This document shows, in pieces, positions 34,501-44,242 of a DNA stretch of 64,000 nucleotides. Made by a program: the position numbers and the translations under genes. Source of the DNA: Telmatactis stephensoni (lineage: Eukaryota; Cnidaria; Anthozoa; Actiniaria; Isophelliidae); NCBI GenBank assembly GCA_029948255.1, contig JALIZF010001748.1:454001-518000 (forward strand). The letters run 5' to 3'. A model generated the notes under the pieces. It made no database searches. It had not been told where the DNA came from and saw only the letters and a list, made by a program, of their open reading frames with translations. The stretch's first letter is position 1. Every line of letters begins with the position of its first letter.

Positions 34501-37500
34501 AAAAACCCTTTTATAAACCCTACCACAAAAATTTTGGAGTCGGTCCCTGATTGGTGTGCCATGAATGATGACCTCTTAATATTTAAAGGAAACAAATATG
34601 CTTTGATCTTTAATCTCTTCAAATGCATCTTTATTGATGAGTTAATTAATATTTAACTGATCAATATCAAATGGAAAAAAATACAAATGAATTGTTGTGG
34701 GATTATTGTTATTTTTGAAAATTCATATTGAATAACAATGAAATGGATGCAAAAGCATATTTCTTAAAATATATTTTTAAGGAATTTGCATGTAGATGTA
34801 CCTTTCAAATATTTGGGCTGTTAGCTTATGTAATATCCATTACACAGGAAACCCATTTCACCATTCAACACCATTCGTTCCAATTGTAATTGCCCTTTAC
34901 CATTCGTACCAATGGTGAACATGGTCTGACTCCCTTGGGCTGTTAGCTTATGTAATATCCATTACACAGGAAACCCATTTCACCATTCAACACCATTCGT
35001 TCCAATTGTAATTGCCCTTTACCATTCGTACCATTCGTACCAATGGTGAACATAGTCTGACTCCCTTGGGCTGTTAGCTTATGTAATATCCATTACACAG
35101 GAAACCCATTTCACCATTCAACACCATTCGTACCAATGGTGAACATGGTTTGACCCCCTTGGGCTGTTAGCTTATGTAATATCCATTACACAGGAAACCC
35201 ATTTCACCATTCAACACCATTCGTTCCAATTGTAATTGCCCTTTACCATTCGTACCAATGGTGAACATGGTCTGACTCCCTTGGGCTGTTAGCTTATGTA
35301 ATATCCATTACACAGGAAACCCATTTCACCATTCAACACCATTCGTTCCAATTGTAATTGCCCTTTACCATTCGTACCATTCGTACCAATGGTGAACATA
35401 GTCTGACTCCCTTGGGCTGTTAGCTTATGTAATATCCATTACACAGGAAACCCATTTCACCATTCAACACCATTCGTTCCAATTGTAATTGCCCTTTACC
35501 ATTCGTACCATTCGTACCAATGGTCAACATAGTTGACTCCCTTGGGCTGTTAGCTTATGTAATATCCATTACACAGGAAACCCATTTCACCATTCAACAC
35601 CATTCGTTCCAATTGTAATTGCCCTTTACCATTCGTACCATTCGTACCAATGGTGAACATAGTCTGACTCCCTTGGGCTGTTAGCTTATGTAATATCCAT
35701 TACACAGGAAACCCATTTCACCATTCAACACCATTCGTACCAATGGTGAACATGGTTTGACCCCCTTGGGCTGTTAGCTTATGTAATATCCATTACACAG
35801 GAAACCCATTTCACCATTCAACACCATTCGTTCCAATTGTAATTGCCCTTTACCATTCGTACCAATGGTGAACATGGTCTGACTCCCTTGGGCTGTTAGC
35901 TTATGTAATATCCATTACACAGGAAACCCATTTCACCATTCAACACCATTCGTTCCAATTGTAATTGCCCTTTACCATTCGTACCATTCGTACCAATGGT
36001 GAACATAGTCTGACTCCCTTGGGCTGTTAGCTTATGTAATATCCATTACACAGGAAACCCATTTCACCATTCAACACCATTCGTACCAATGGTGAACATG
36101 GTTTGACCCCCTTGGGCTGTTAGCTTATGTAATATCCATTACACAGGAAACCCATTTCACCATTCAACACCATTCGTTCCAATTGTAATTGCCCTTTACC
36201 ATTCGTACCATTCGTACCAATGGTCAACATAGTTGACTCCCTTGGGCTGACAGCTTATGTAATATCCATTACACAGGAAACCCATTTCACCATTCAACAC
36301 CATTCGTTCCAATTGTAATTGCCCTTTACCATTCGTACCATTCGTACCAATGGTCAACATAGTTGACTCCCTTGGGCTGTTAGCTTATGTAATATCCATT
36401 ACACAGGAAACCCATTTCACCATTCAACACCATTCGTTCCAATTGTAATTGCCTTTTACCATTCGTACCATTCGTACCAATGGTGAACGTGGTCTGACTC
36501 CCTTGGGCTGTTAGCTTATGTAATATCCATTACACAGGAAACCCACTTTAAAAAGTTATTCACCTCAGTAAAAAATATCTCTTATACAGTTACCATTGGT
36601 ACCAATGGTACTATTGGTACCATTGGATATACCCCCCTTTTAAAAATTTAAAACAATTTTTTCCAAAGTGATCAACTTATATTAATCTAAGGTAATATCC
36701 TAATATAGTAGTTGTTCACTTATCAATTGCACCATATATTGGGATCCCTGTGGTAATTCACCATTAGACACCATTAGACACCACCATTCACCATTCGTAT
36801 TGAATGGATATGTTGGACAACCCTCGGGGTTGGGGGACTCCTATATATAGAATGGAGGGGATGCATTCTCATCAATCTTTAACTTATTTTCTTATTTTCT
36901 TATTTACTGAAAAACACCCTAAAACTGTACCAGCATAGTCTCCAGCATCTAATAGCAATATTTCAGACACCCTAAAAGGTACAGATCACTGGTTTTGACC
37001 CCTAAAAGGTACAACAAGCATCTCCCCCTTATCCTATCAGAGTTCTCCCCTCCCCCCAGGGGTGAAGCATATTTCAAAACAGGAGTATCGGGTGTAGTCT
37101 AAAGGTTTATACTCCTTTACCTTATACCGTCTAAAGTCAAAATTGCAAAGCCATAGATGAACAAATTGTAAACAATGTCATGACCACGAATGTTAAATAA
37201 CCCTTGAAAGTAATAACAATTATACTTCATTAAATATATAAATTGATAATCTACTTTTAGGAGTAACATTTCATACACCGAATTGAAATATGGCGGCAAA
37301 TTTGAATAACTATAATTGTTTTATACTGGCTAGCCTCTCATTCATGTGAAAACGCTATTTCCATGTGAACATGAGACTAGTCAGTCCAGAACAATAGTTA
37401 TTCAAATTTGCTGCCCTATTTTGATTTGGTCAATACATATGGTAGGGATGGCATCAGCAATAATTATTAATTGGTGTCTTTCACTTTTGTGATCTGGGTT

Positions 37501-37650
37501 ATATGGATGTACCAAATGACAGTCCCAAAGCTGATTCCAAGCTGATCCCTGCCAACTCATGTACCATAGGAGACAGATCTCATTACAGGGTAGTGTGTCC
37601 TTGTCCAGGAAAGGTAGCCAGTGCTCAGGACACCAGTAGTCAGGGAAAAT

Positions 37651-37690
<40 letters not shown>

Positions 37691-40600
37691 CCATCACAAT
37701 TCCAAACTGAGGTCAGCAGGGTGATCCATCAAATGAATGGTTCACTCTGACTCTTAGTTGACCAAGTAAACATTATAGAAATATACTGAATCATCATCAT
37801 CAACATCATCAATCATCATCGTCATCATCAATCATCATCATTGCCAGGTTAAATTCAAATATACATCACAGGAAATACACTTACATGCTAGCTCATCAAG
37901 TTTGGAGACCACAAATGCATATGCAGATCTCCTCTTGAGCTGTTCTCTGATGTCATGGACTTTATCTTGCCAAGATCTACCTTAAATAGAAACATAGTTA
38001 ATAGAAGGGACCCTCTATTAACTATTAACTATAGTCCCCTCTATTAACTATGATAGAAACAACACAGATACATATAACCCTTAAGGTTTCCACATCAAAA
38101 AGGCATTATCCATTCTGCTCCATATATATATATACCTGCATATTTCATATCAAAAACAAAGGGTTGTTCTTGTGGAGCAGGGGGTCTTGTTGGCATGCCT
38201 GCCTCCTCTCTCACTATGTCTATCAAATTATCTTTCATTGATACTAGGGTGTGGCCAGCTGCAGACAGTTCCTAGACAACAAAGGAAAATAAAATGAATG
38301 GATGAAATATGAATGAATGAATGAGTAAGAATGGATGGATGGATAGATGGATGAATGATTAAGTGAATAAATGAATGAATGAGAATGAATGAGTAAGAGA
38401 ATGGATGGATGGATTGATGAATAAGTGAATGAATGAATGAGAATGAATGAATGCCTAAGAAGAATGGATGGATGACTAAATAAATAAATGAATGAATGGA
38501 TGAATGAATGAATGAATAATGAATGATGAATACATAGATGGATAATATTATTGAATGAAAGAATGCATAACAAACAAATAAATGAAGGAAAGAATAGATG
38601 AATGAATGAATGAACAGGTGAGAGTAATTGGAATGAATCCATTGATGAATGGATGGATCAGTACCCTTTCCAGGTGTTTCCAAGATACTAAAAAGATAAC
38701 AAAAGAAAACAAATAAAAAACAACACATAATCAAAAAATGAAATCTAAACAACCAAAATTCTGATAAGCATACTGTATGAAATGTAATGAGGGTCCATTC
38801 CAATCCTTGCATTTGGTGGCAGCTCCTATTAAAACAAATTCATATATCTTAATAGAGTGGAATTCCTATGACTTTGAAAAACTACAGCACGGTTATGGCA
38901 CGGCACAGCCACAGTACGGAACCTCGCCTGCTGATTTCTTTACAAATTCTGTAAAGAAATCAGCAGGTGTGGTTCCGTACCGTGGCCATGCCGTGCTGTG
39001 ACCGTGACGTAGTTTTTCAAAGTCATACGAAATCCACTCTATGTGGGGTGACTGATGTCTGAAGGCTTCTCCCTATCAGTGGCATAGTGAAGGGTGGGGT
39101 GGGGTAAGAGGGGCAATGCCCCCCTAAAATTTTGGGCTTGAGCTGTTATCTTTACTAGTGGTTGGTGACATATACAGTTGATATCTGATAACTTACTTTA
39201 ATCAGGTATTCTTCTTTTGAAGGAGTATCTGGATGGTCTTAAACATAAATGCAAATTAGCTAAATGAGGTATTGCCTCAATTAAACCTGCTCAAATAATT
39301 AATAACTTTTATCACACTGGGATAATATTCTAAAATATTTAATTAACTGAAAAACAGGAGTCCATCACAGAGGCAGATCCAGGGCTCAGACTGAGGGGTT
39401 CACTTCACATTTTATATTATACAAAACAAATACAGGTCATTAGTCAAGTAAGCAAAAAATACAGCTGTGTATTAATTGTTCTTGATAGTGTTCTTTCTCA
39501 ACGTAAAAATGCTTTATGTTTTCTCATTATATACAAGTCCATTAACAAGCCCTAGAATTGTGTTGCTTTACCTTTATTTTTAGGATGAGAAAGGGGGTTC
39601 CCTGGCACCTAAGGAACCCCCCCCCCAGATCCACCCCTGCATCATCAAATATTGGCTGTATTGATAAAATAATGTACAGCTGCAATTTTCATTATTGCTT
39701 ATAAAACAAAAAAGTTATGCATGTTTGAAAATGTTTGAAAAGCACTGTCTCTACTTTCTAGATTCAATGCTTTTAGTTTGCAGCACCTCAATACCTTCAA
39801 AAAATATTTTCCATGTTTTGGGATCAAGTTGTTGTTGAGCTACATGAAACCAACGCCAGTCAGTCCATAACACTGCCTTGTTATTGGTGACAAACGTAAA
39901 AGCTGTGAAAGATTAAGACAACAGAGATAATCATTAAAAAATAAAGATGGTATACCGTTAAGCTTGCTACAGATCTTTTAGAGTAGGTATAATTTGAAGC
40001 ATTCTTGCCAATCAAGACCCTGTAATTTTTCCAACAAATTAATTCTTCATTAACTGCATTATCCAATATATCAAGTGAGACTCCTTATACACCAGTATGT
40101 GTATGATGGTGCAAAGAGTTACAAATTACCTCGGCGAGGTGCAAAACCAGTGACCGTAAAGCTGCGACAATCAACTTGTGATAAAAAGTCACTCTAAAAT
40201 AGCAAGAAGAATTATTGACATGCATTTTACTAAAGGCGCTGTTACACGATGCAATTTTTCTTGCAACTTGCAATGCAATGCTGACAAAAGCAGAGCATTG
40301 CAAGTTGCTGGCAAGATGTCAGACGCTCGCAATTCTCTTTGCAACTCGCAATGCAACTCTTTCTTGGCCTTTGAAAAACCAGATATATCCGTGGTCACTA
40401 CGTCCTGATTGGTCATTTGCGACAGGGATTGCATTGCAGGTTGCTGGATAGATGTTACACGCTGCAACGTGCTTCGCAACGTTGCAAAAAGTAGAAAGTC
40501 GTTCAACTTTTTCTGCAACTTGCAACGTTGCATTGCAAGTTGCAGGGAAGGGCGTTACACGCGCAATCTCTTCTACAACTTGCAACGCAACGGCGTTGCA

Positions 40601-41681
40601 TTGCAAGTTGCAAGAAAAATTGCACCGTGTAACAGCGCCTTAAGAAGCAATGGTTTGCTGAAATTCTCTATAAGGGCTATCAAATATCCCCCACCCCCCT
40701 TCCCCACAGGTTTATATTGGTGTTGCCATAACCACTGTGACATTGAGTGACATTTTCATAGCTGCCAACCCTCCCGGATAATCCGGGAGTCTCCAGATTT
40801 TGGGCCTCGTCTCCCGGTCTCCCGGATAAAGACCAAAATCTCCCGGATAATCGCTCGAATCCTAAAATCGCCGCCATTTTATCTGAAATATCGTCTATCT
40901 TTCTTGAAATATTGTCTTTCCACCCCCCCCCCCACTGAGCGTGAAAATTGACCCAATTCCCCCCCCCCACCCCACTGAACGTGAAAATCGACCCAATATC
41001 TCCCCCCCCCCCCCCCCACTGAACGTGAAAATCGACTATTCATTGAGACCAAAGAAGCTCTCTCCATATAAAATCAAATTCCAGGGATTCTCGGACTGCA
41101 ATCATTTTCAGAGGAGAGGAATTGAACAAATAAACGACTTGGCAGCCATCATGTTGGTGGATTTTTCTTTGTCAAGACTAGTAAGTTTATATCATTGCCT
41201 GCATGTCTGCAAGTTGTTTAATTCACTCTCCTGGAATGTTTGCAGTCGAAGAAAACAAGAAAGAAATACACTTACATGATGTGCATCTCTGTTGTTAATC
41301 ACATATGCATCCAGTGGTTGTTCGCCATTATTCTTCATGAGAGATCTCAGGCGATCCAAATATTTTGCATAACTCTGCGACTTGTACTGTCTTGATAACA
41401 TTACTTTCGCTGTTGATGAACAAAAGTCAAATAAATTTGAAATTGTTTGACTAATTCGTAAAATGAAAGGACATAAGCTTACTTGATATAAAAGGGTAAT
41501 AAAATCAACACAGCAGGATACGAGGACAAAGCTGCCACAAAACTTCACGAAACACACACAGAGAGAGACAAAAAATTGTAAAGGAGATATTAAAAGCAGA
41601 ATTCAACTTACTTGGGCGCTGTAATGACAAGAGATAACCATGAAGAGAATCACGAGCCAAATATGACAATACGCGTTGCAT
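28559..41681 (-). CDS. XPNPEP1-like aminopeptidase P relative, probably catalytically dead and C-terminally truncated
   Basis: Spliced gene whose exons read in order as cytosolic Xaa-Pro aminopeptidase (cleaves X-Pro N-termini, dimanganese, pita-bread fold). Exons: 41612-41681, 41276-41409, 40130-40161, 39795-39902, 39197-39237, 38665-38687 (weak), 38136-38271, 37885-37980, 37121-37202, 32662-32818, 32538-32582, 32120-32206, 31841-31891, 31249-31307, 30970-31038, 30483-30548, 29808-29868, 28559-28633. Matches include AVLWTDWRWF, LDELAWLFNIRG, VVKNPVELQGMKN and DGTTNITRAQHYGTPT. Phases agree except after exons 2 and 6, where a small exon each seems unlocated or lost. About 462 codons against roughly 620 in the family. 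The His-Tyr-Ala-Pro motif is absent, the metal Asp of the I-D-S-G motif is Gly (ICGSG), and that of D-G-T-T-D is Asn. Reading past the last exon gives TAG at once, and no later exons (HGTGHG, NVHEGP, EPGYY) are seen. Probable pseudoenzyme or recent pseudogene. Confidence 0.82.
28721..29756. repeat. 17-bp minisatellite, ~60 copies, with higher-order repeat
   Basis: The unit is TCTGCTTATGGGAGGTG, with variants TTATAAG, 16-bp GGGAGGGTC, ATTGGAAG and CCACTTATG. Variant strings recur as blocks: the ATTGGAAG unit at 28860 and 29196 (336 bp apart) and the GGAGGTATC unit at 29031 and 29401 (370 bp apart). It lies in the intron before the last exon of the XPNPEP-like gene. Confidence 0.95.
30590..30760. 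mobile_element. Foldback MITE in XPNPEP-like intron
   Basis: Arms starting AACAAATAGAACA (30590) and ending TGTTCTATTTGTT (30760) contain complementary TTTTTCCGTGCTCC and CAGTAATACAGCAC segments. Non-coding. Confidence 0.8.
32260..32470. repeat. ACCTCT/GTGTCC-motif repeat in intron
   Basis: AGAGGTG(G/T) and TGTCCACCTT motifs recur on both strands, resembling the small hairpin at 26336-26402. Probably a decayed TIR element between two XPNPEP-like exons. Confidence 0.45.
33545..34015. repeat. Tandem duplication, ~250-260 bp unit
   Basis: 33545-33760 and 33800-34010 share long blocks (GATTCGCCGTTTCCAAACGT, GAGGAACGAAGGCACTCAC, ACTTAATTCGCGAAAATCTA). Intronic and non-coding. Confidence 0.85.
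34020..34807. other. Intronic unique sequence
   Basis: AT-rich, with no open frame of note and no recognisable repeat. Confidence 0.35.
34808..36546. repeat. Intronic satellite, ~90-135-bp units, ~15 copies
   Basis: Each unit has a constant part (GGGCTGTTAGCTTATG, ATCCATTACACAGGAAACCC, CACCATTCAACACCATTCG) and a variable part of CCATTCGTACC repeats. Starts fall near 34814, 34933, 35068, 35160, 35281, 35416, 35539, 35676, 35767, 35888, 36019, 36111, 36242, 36374 and 36506. Length classes of about 91, 120 and 132 bp alternate, suggesting multi-unit expansion. It fills the 4.3-kb XPNPEP-like intron. Confidence 0.95.
36960..37035. repeat. Partial copy of the GGTACCTTTTAGGGG family
   Basis: Contains CCTAAAAGGTAC twice in reverse orientation relative to 15489-15822 and ends CAAGCATCTCCCCCT. 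A truncated relative. Confidence 0.55.
37648..37695. repeat. (ATC)n microsatellite
   Basis: An uninterrupted ATC tract of about 45 bases. A plus-strand frame across it would encode a run of 15 His but is antisense to an intron; I do not call a gene. A looser ATC-rich patch follows at 37790-37850. Confidence 0.9.
38288..38640. repeat. Degenerate (GAAT)n/(GGAT)n microsatellite
   Basis: About 350 bases of GAAT/GGAT tetranucleotides between two XPNPEP-like exons. It occupies the interval where an exon for the conserved G-V-D-P segment would be expected. Minus-strand I-H-S-F frames are artefacts. Confidence 0.9.
38852..39044. mobile_element. Foldback MITE (~193 bp)
   Basis: Arms ATAGAGTGGAATTCCTATGA... 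and their complement end at ATCCACTCTAT; inner arms carry CAGCACGG and AAATCAGCAGG pairs around a short loop. Related in sequence to 2300-2385 and 62810-62960. Confidence 0.85.
40233..40641. mobile_element. ~409-bp MITE made of TTGCAACTTGCAA motifs
   Basis: Terminal inverted repeats of about 45 bases (AAGGCGCTGTTACACGATGC left, complement ending CAGCGCCTT right). The interior carries many GCAACTTGCAACG and TTGCATTGCAAG motifs on both strands. No transposase. Confidence 0.85.
40918..41035. repeat. C-tract minisatellite, ~3 copies
   Basis: CCCCACTGA(A/G)CGTGAAAAT(C/T) is repeated three times at 50-57-base spacing, separated by C10-C16 runs. A CTCCCGGATAA repeat lies just upstream (40775-40850). 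Confidence 0.85.
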
Positions 41682-41689
41682 GGGTAGCT

Positions 41690-44242
41690 AAGCATATGAC
41701 CTTGCAATAGCTTGCAAAGTCTGGGCTGCACTCGCGTGACCTCGCGGCACAATCAGTAATGGCGCAGACTGGCCAAATAATAAATTACGTATTTTTTTTG
41801 TATTTTTTTCGTTGTTTTATCCCTGAAACAAATGCATCAAGTAAGCAAGCCTTTATCCTTTCTTGGTTTTTTCCTTGTCAGCAACCTTTAGCAGTTTAGC
41901 ACCTTTTAGACTTTTTACTGGTAAAGCGTTGCGTGACGAGCCTTCCAAAGTGCTACAAACTGGACAGATAGATATGACTGGACTTCGATTGGTCCAAAAC
42001 GTCCCCAAGGATTTCGGACAGTCTATTAGCATTACAATGAAACTTCGCCGAATAGACTACCCCAATTAGACATTAAAATTATTAAGTGTCTAGGTAGCGC
42101 AGCGGTCTAAGGTGATATCTAAAGGTATGGATTAGGGTCCGGATATCGTCTCCCTCCCTGGCCTTCGGGCTAAGTCAACTGTAATATGTAGCACCGGGAT
42201 AGCGTGGATGGGGCCGAAATCTTCATCCGTAACGTAAGTCGATTCGATGTCTCAGCTTCTATGATGTCTCGGGAGAATCGTCCCAAAATTCAATATATAT
42301 ATTTTTTAATTTCATCCAAATTAACTTCGTTTCCGGGGGGTGCCGATTTTGGAGTTACAGGTTCAAACCTCGACGACACTGAGAATTTTTTTCTTTCTTT
42401 TTTCTTCTATTTTCTTTCTTGTTTCGTTTTTCTTTCTCAGTTTTTAACACTTTAACACTTATAAAAGTGTTTTTATTATATTTCTGATCTTTTTTCAATT
42501 TAATTAAATTAATTTATTAATATCTTTTCCAGTCCTTTTCCCCTTACTTTTTATCCGCTGACTGTAAGGATTTTTGTGGTACTTTCTGATTTCCTGACTT
42601 TTAACAATTAGTGTTTATTCTTACTCTAGAGCGAAGTCAGGATTGGTACAAAAAAGTGCGTCGAGGTGGGGGTTTGCGATATTTTGATTCACATCAAGAG
42701 AACATAATAATAATTAATAATTTTTGACGCGCAATAGAGATAAATCAATTTCTATTGTTTGAGAGCCTTGCGCGCGCGAAGGCAAAATTACTAAAAATAG
42801 CCTTAGTCTCCGCGAACATCGCACAGACATCAATACTGAGTTTCGTTCTCTTAGTAGTATGGTCTCTTGATCCTCATGCAGAAACTGGGAAACAAAATCC
42901 AATGATATTTCCATTTTTTCATACTTTTCATCCAATTGCAATTCTTAATGCTCTCAAAATTGACACGGCTACCGGGCTACCTCAAAGTCAGTCTTCATTC
43001 TTTGGAGTCGTTTTGATTTTTTCATCTCTTTTTTAACTCGACGATATCTTTGAAATTTGCACTTTTTAGCGCCAAATTATTACCGTTTTGAATTTTGGCC
43101 CGTCATTGTCTGATAGTTTGCTTTGAAGCGATCGAGGATAACTTCCAAATTCAAATGTGAGCACGCATTCTTGAGAATAAGGGGGCTATAGACCATTTCC
43201 TCAAGGCTGCACACCCATCTCAAATTCAGCCTAAGCCTTACTTTGAACCCAATTTTCAAAATTCCATAGGCTACAAATCCAATTAAAATGAAGCACAATT
43301 TTTCACAGTAAACTACAAAAATCGCTATTTAAACTGTTTTAGTTAAAGAATTCAAATTTTGTTTTGGCCCGTCAACGGCAAGTGATCGAGTAAGCTGCGC
43401 GCGCAATCGTGAAAAAAATCGATTCGAATTATAGGCAGTATGGGCCCGGTTGTTCGAAAGTGGATTAGCGTTAACCCAGGATTAACTCCAAATGTTTTCT
43501 TTAGAGTTAACCCCGGATTAGCGCTAATCGGCTTTCGAACAACCTGGCCCAGGACCTTACCTCTCGCAGGAAAGGCCGCTTAATCTTTAAGAAGTCCAAC
43601 AGCTGGACGGTTTCAAAACTTTGAGTGAAAACGTAATGGAATTTTCTACTTTCTACAAGTTTTATTTCTAAAATCACTTCGGTACAAAGATACAAATTAT
43701 AATTTGCAGTAAATAATAAACTATCTCTAATATGAAAATCATGTTATACGATTCTAATCCCATCCCGCGTTAATAAAATTGTAAATTTGGCTGAAAATGG
43801 AAAAAAGGGACTTCAGAAGCTGTATTGTGACTGTCGCTTCTTTCTGTCGGGATTTTTACATTCAAACTGAATTTACAATTTTTAAATAAAACCCAATATT
43901 ATAGTCAAGTCTCTATTTGATAGAAGTTGAGTTGCCTGAGTCCGCACGATCTTTATGGAATTCGGTCAACTCTCATAAAACTGTCAATACCTCCGTGCTT
44001 GCACCCCCACGCAATAATAGAAAGAGCAAATGCTGACTCAGTGTGGCTGTTTCAAAATAGAAAAATGGCAGCACATGAGCAGTATACAGTACTAGCTTTC
44101 ATAGTCAGAACCATGGAAGGGGCCAGAGGAAAGGGACGGAAAGGGGACAGCAGGAAGGATCGACTACACCGTTGTTTGTTCCAGCATGGAACAAGTTTCC
44201 CACCATAGAAAATTCCCAACTAAAAGGTTTCTAATTCTTTAA
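41690..44242. other. Intergenic stretch between XPNPEP-like and PAAT-like genes
   Basis: No coding gene is seen. It holds a split tRNA-like pair (A-box-like near 42092-42115, B-box-like GGTTCAAACCTCG near 42360), pyrimidine-rich tracts (42390-42440), an inverted copy of the 25.5-kb repeat (42755-42880) and the hairpin at 43444-43552. Confidence 0.5.
43444..43552. mobile_element. Hairpin MITE (GGCCCGGTTGTTCGAAAG ends)
   Basis: The ends GGGCCCGGTTGTTCGAAAG and CTTTCGAACAACCTGGCCC are inverted, and the inner GGATTAGCG(T/C)TAA...TTAACCC pairs too. An older, diverged relative appears to lie at 55375-55490. Confidence 0.85.

Noticed and set aside
37503..37724. Plus-strand frame with a run of 15 His
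   Set aside because: The His run comes from an ATC/CAT microsatellite, and the frame is antisense within an intron of the XPNPEP-like gene.
38228..38812. Minus-strand 194- and 132-codon frames rich in I-H-S-F
   Set aside because: Translation of the GAAT microsatellite. The true exons at its edges (38136-38271 and probably 38665-38687) are in the XPNPEP-like gene.
42092..42370. tRNA gene split by about 240 bases
   Set aside because: A-box-like and B-box-like pieces are too far apart for a tRNA intron and no acceptor pairing is seen.
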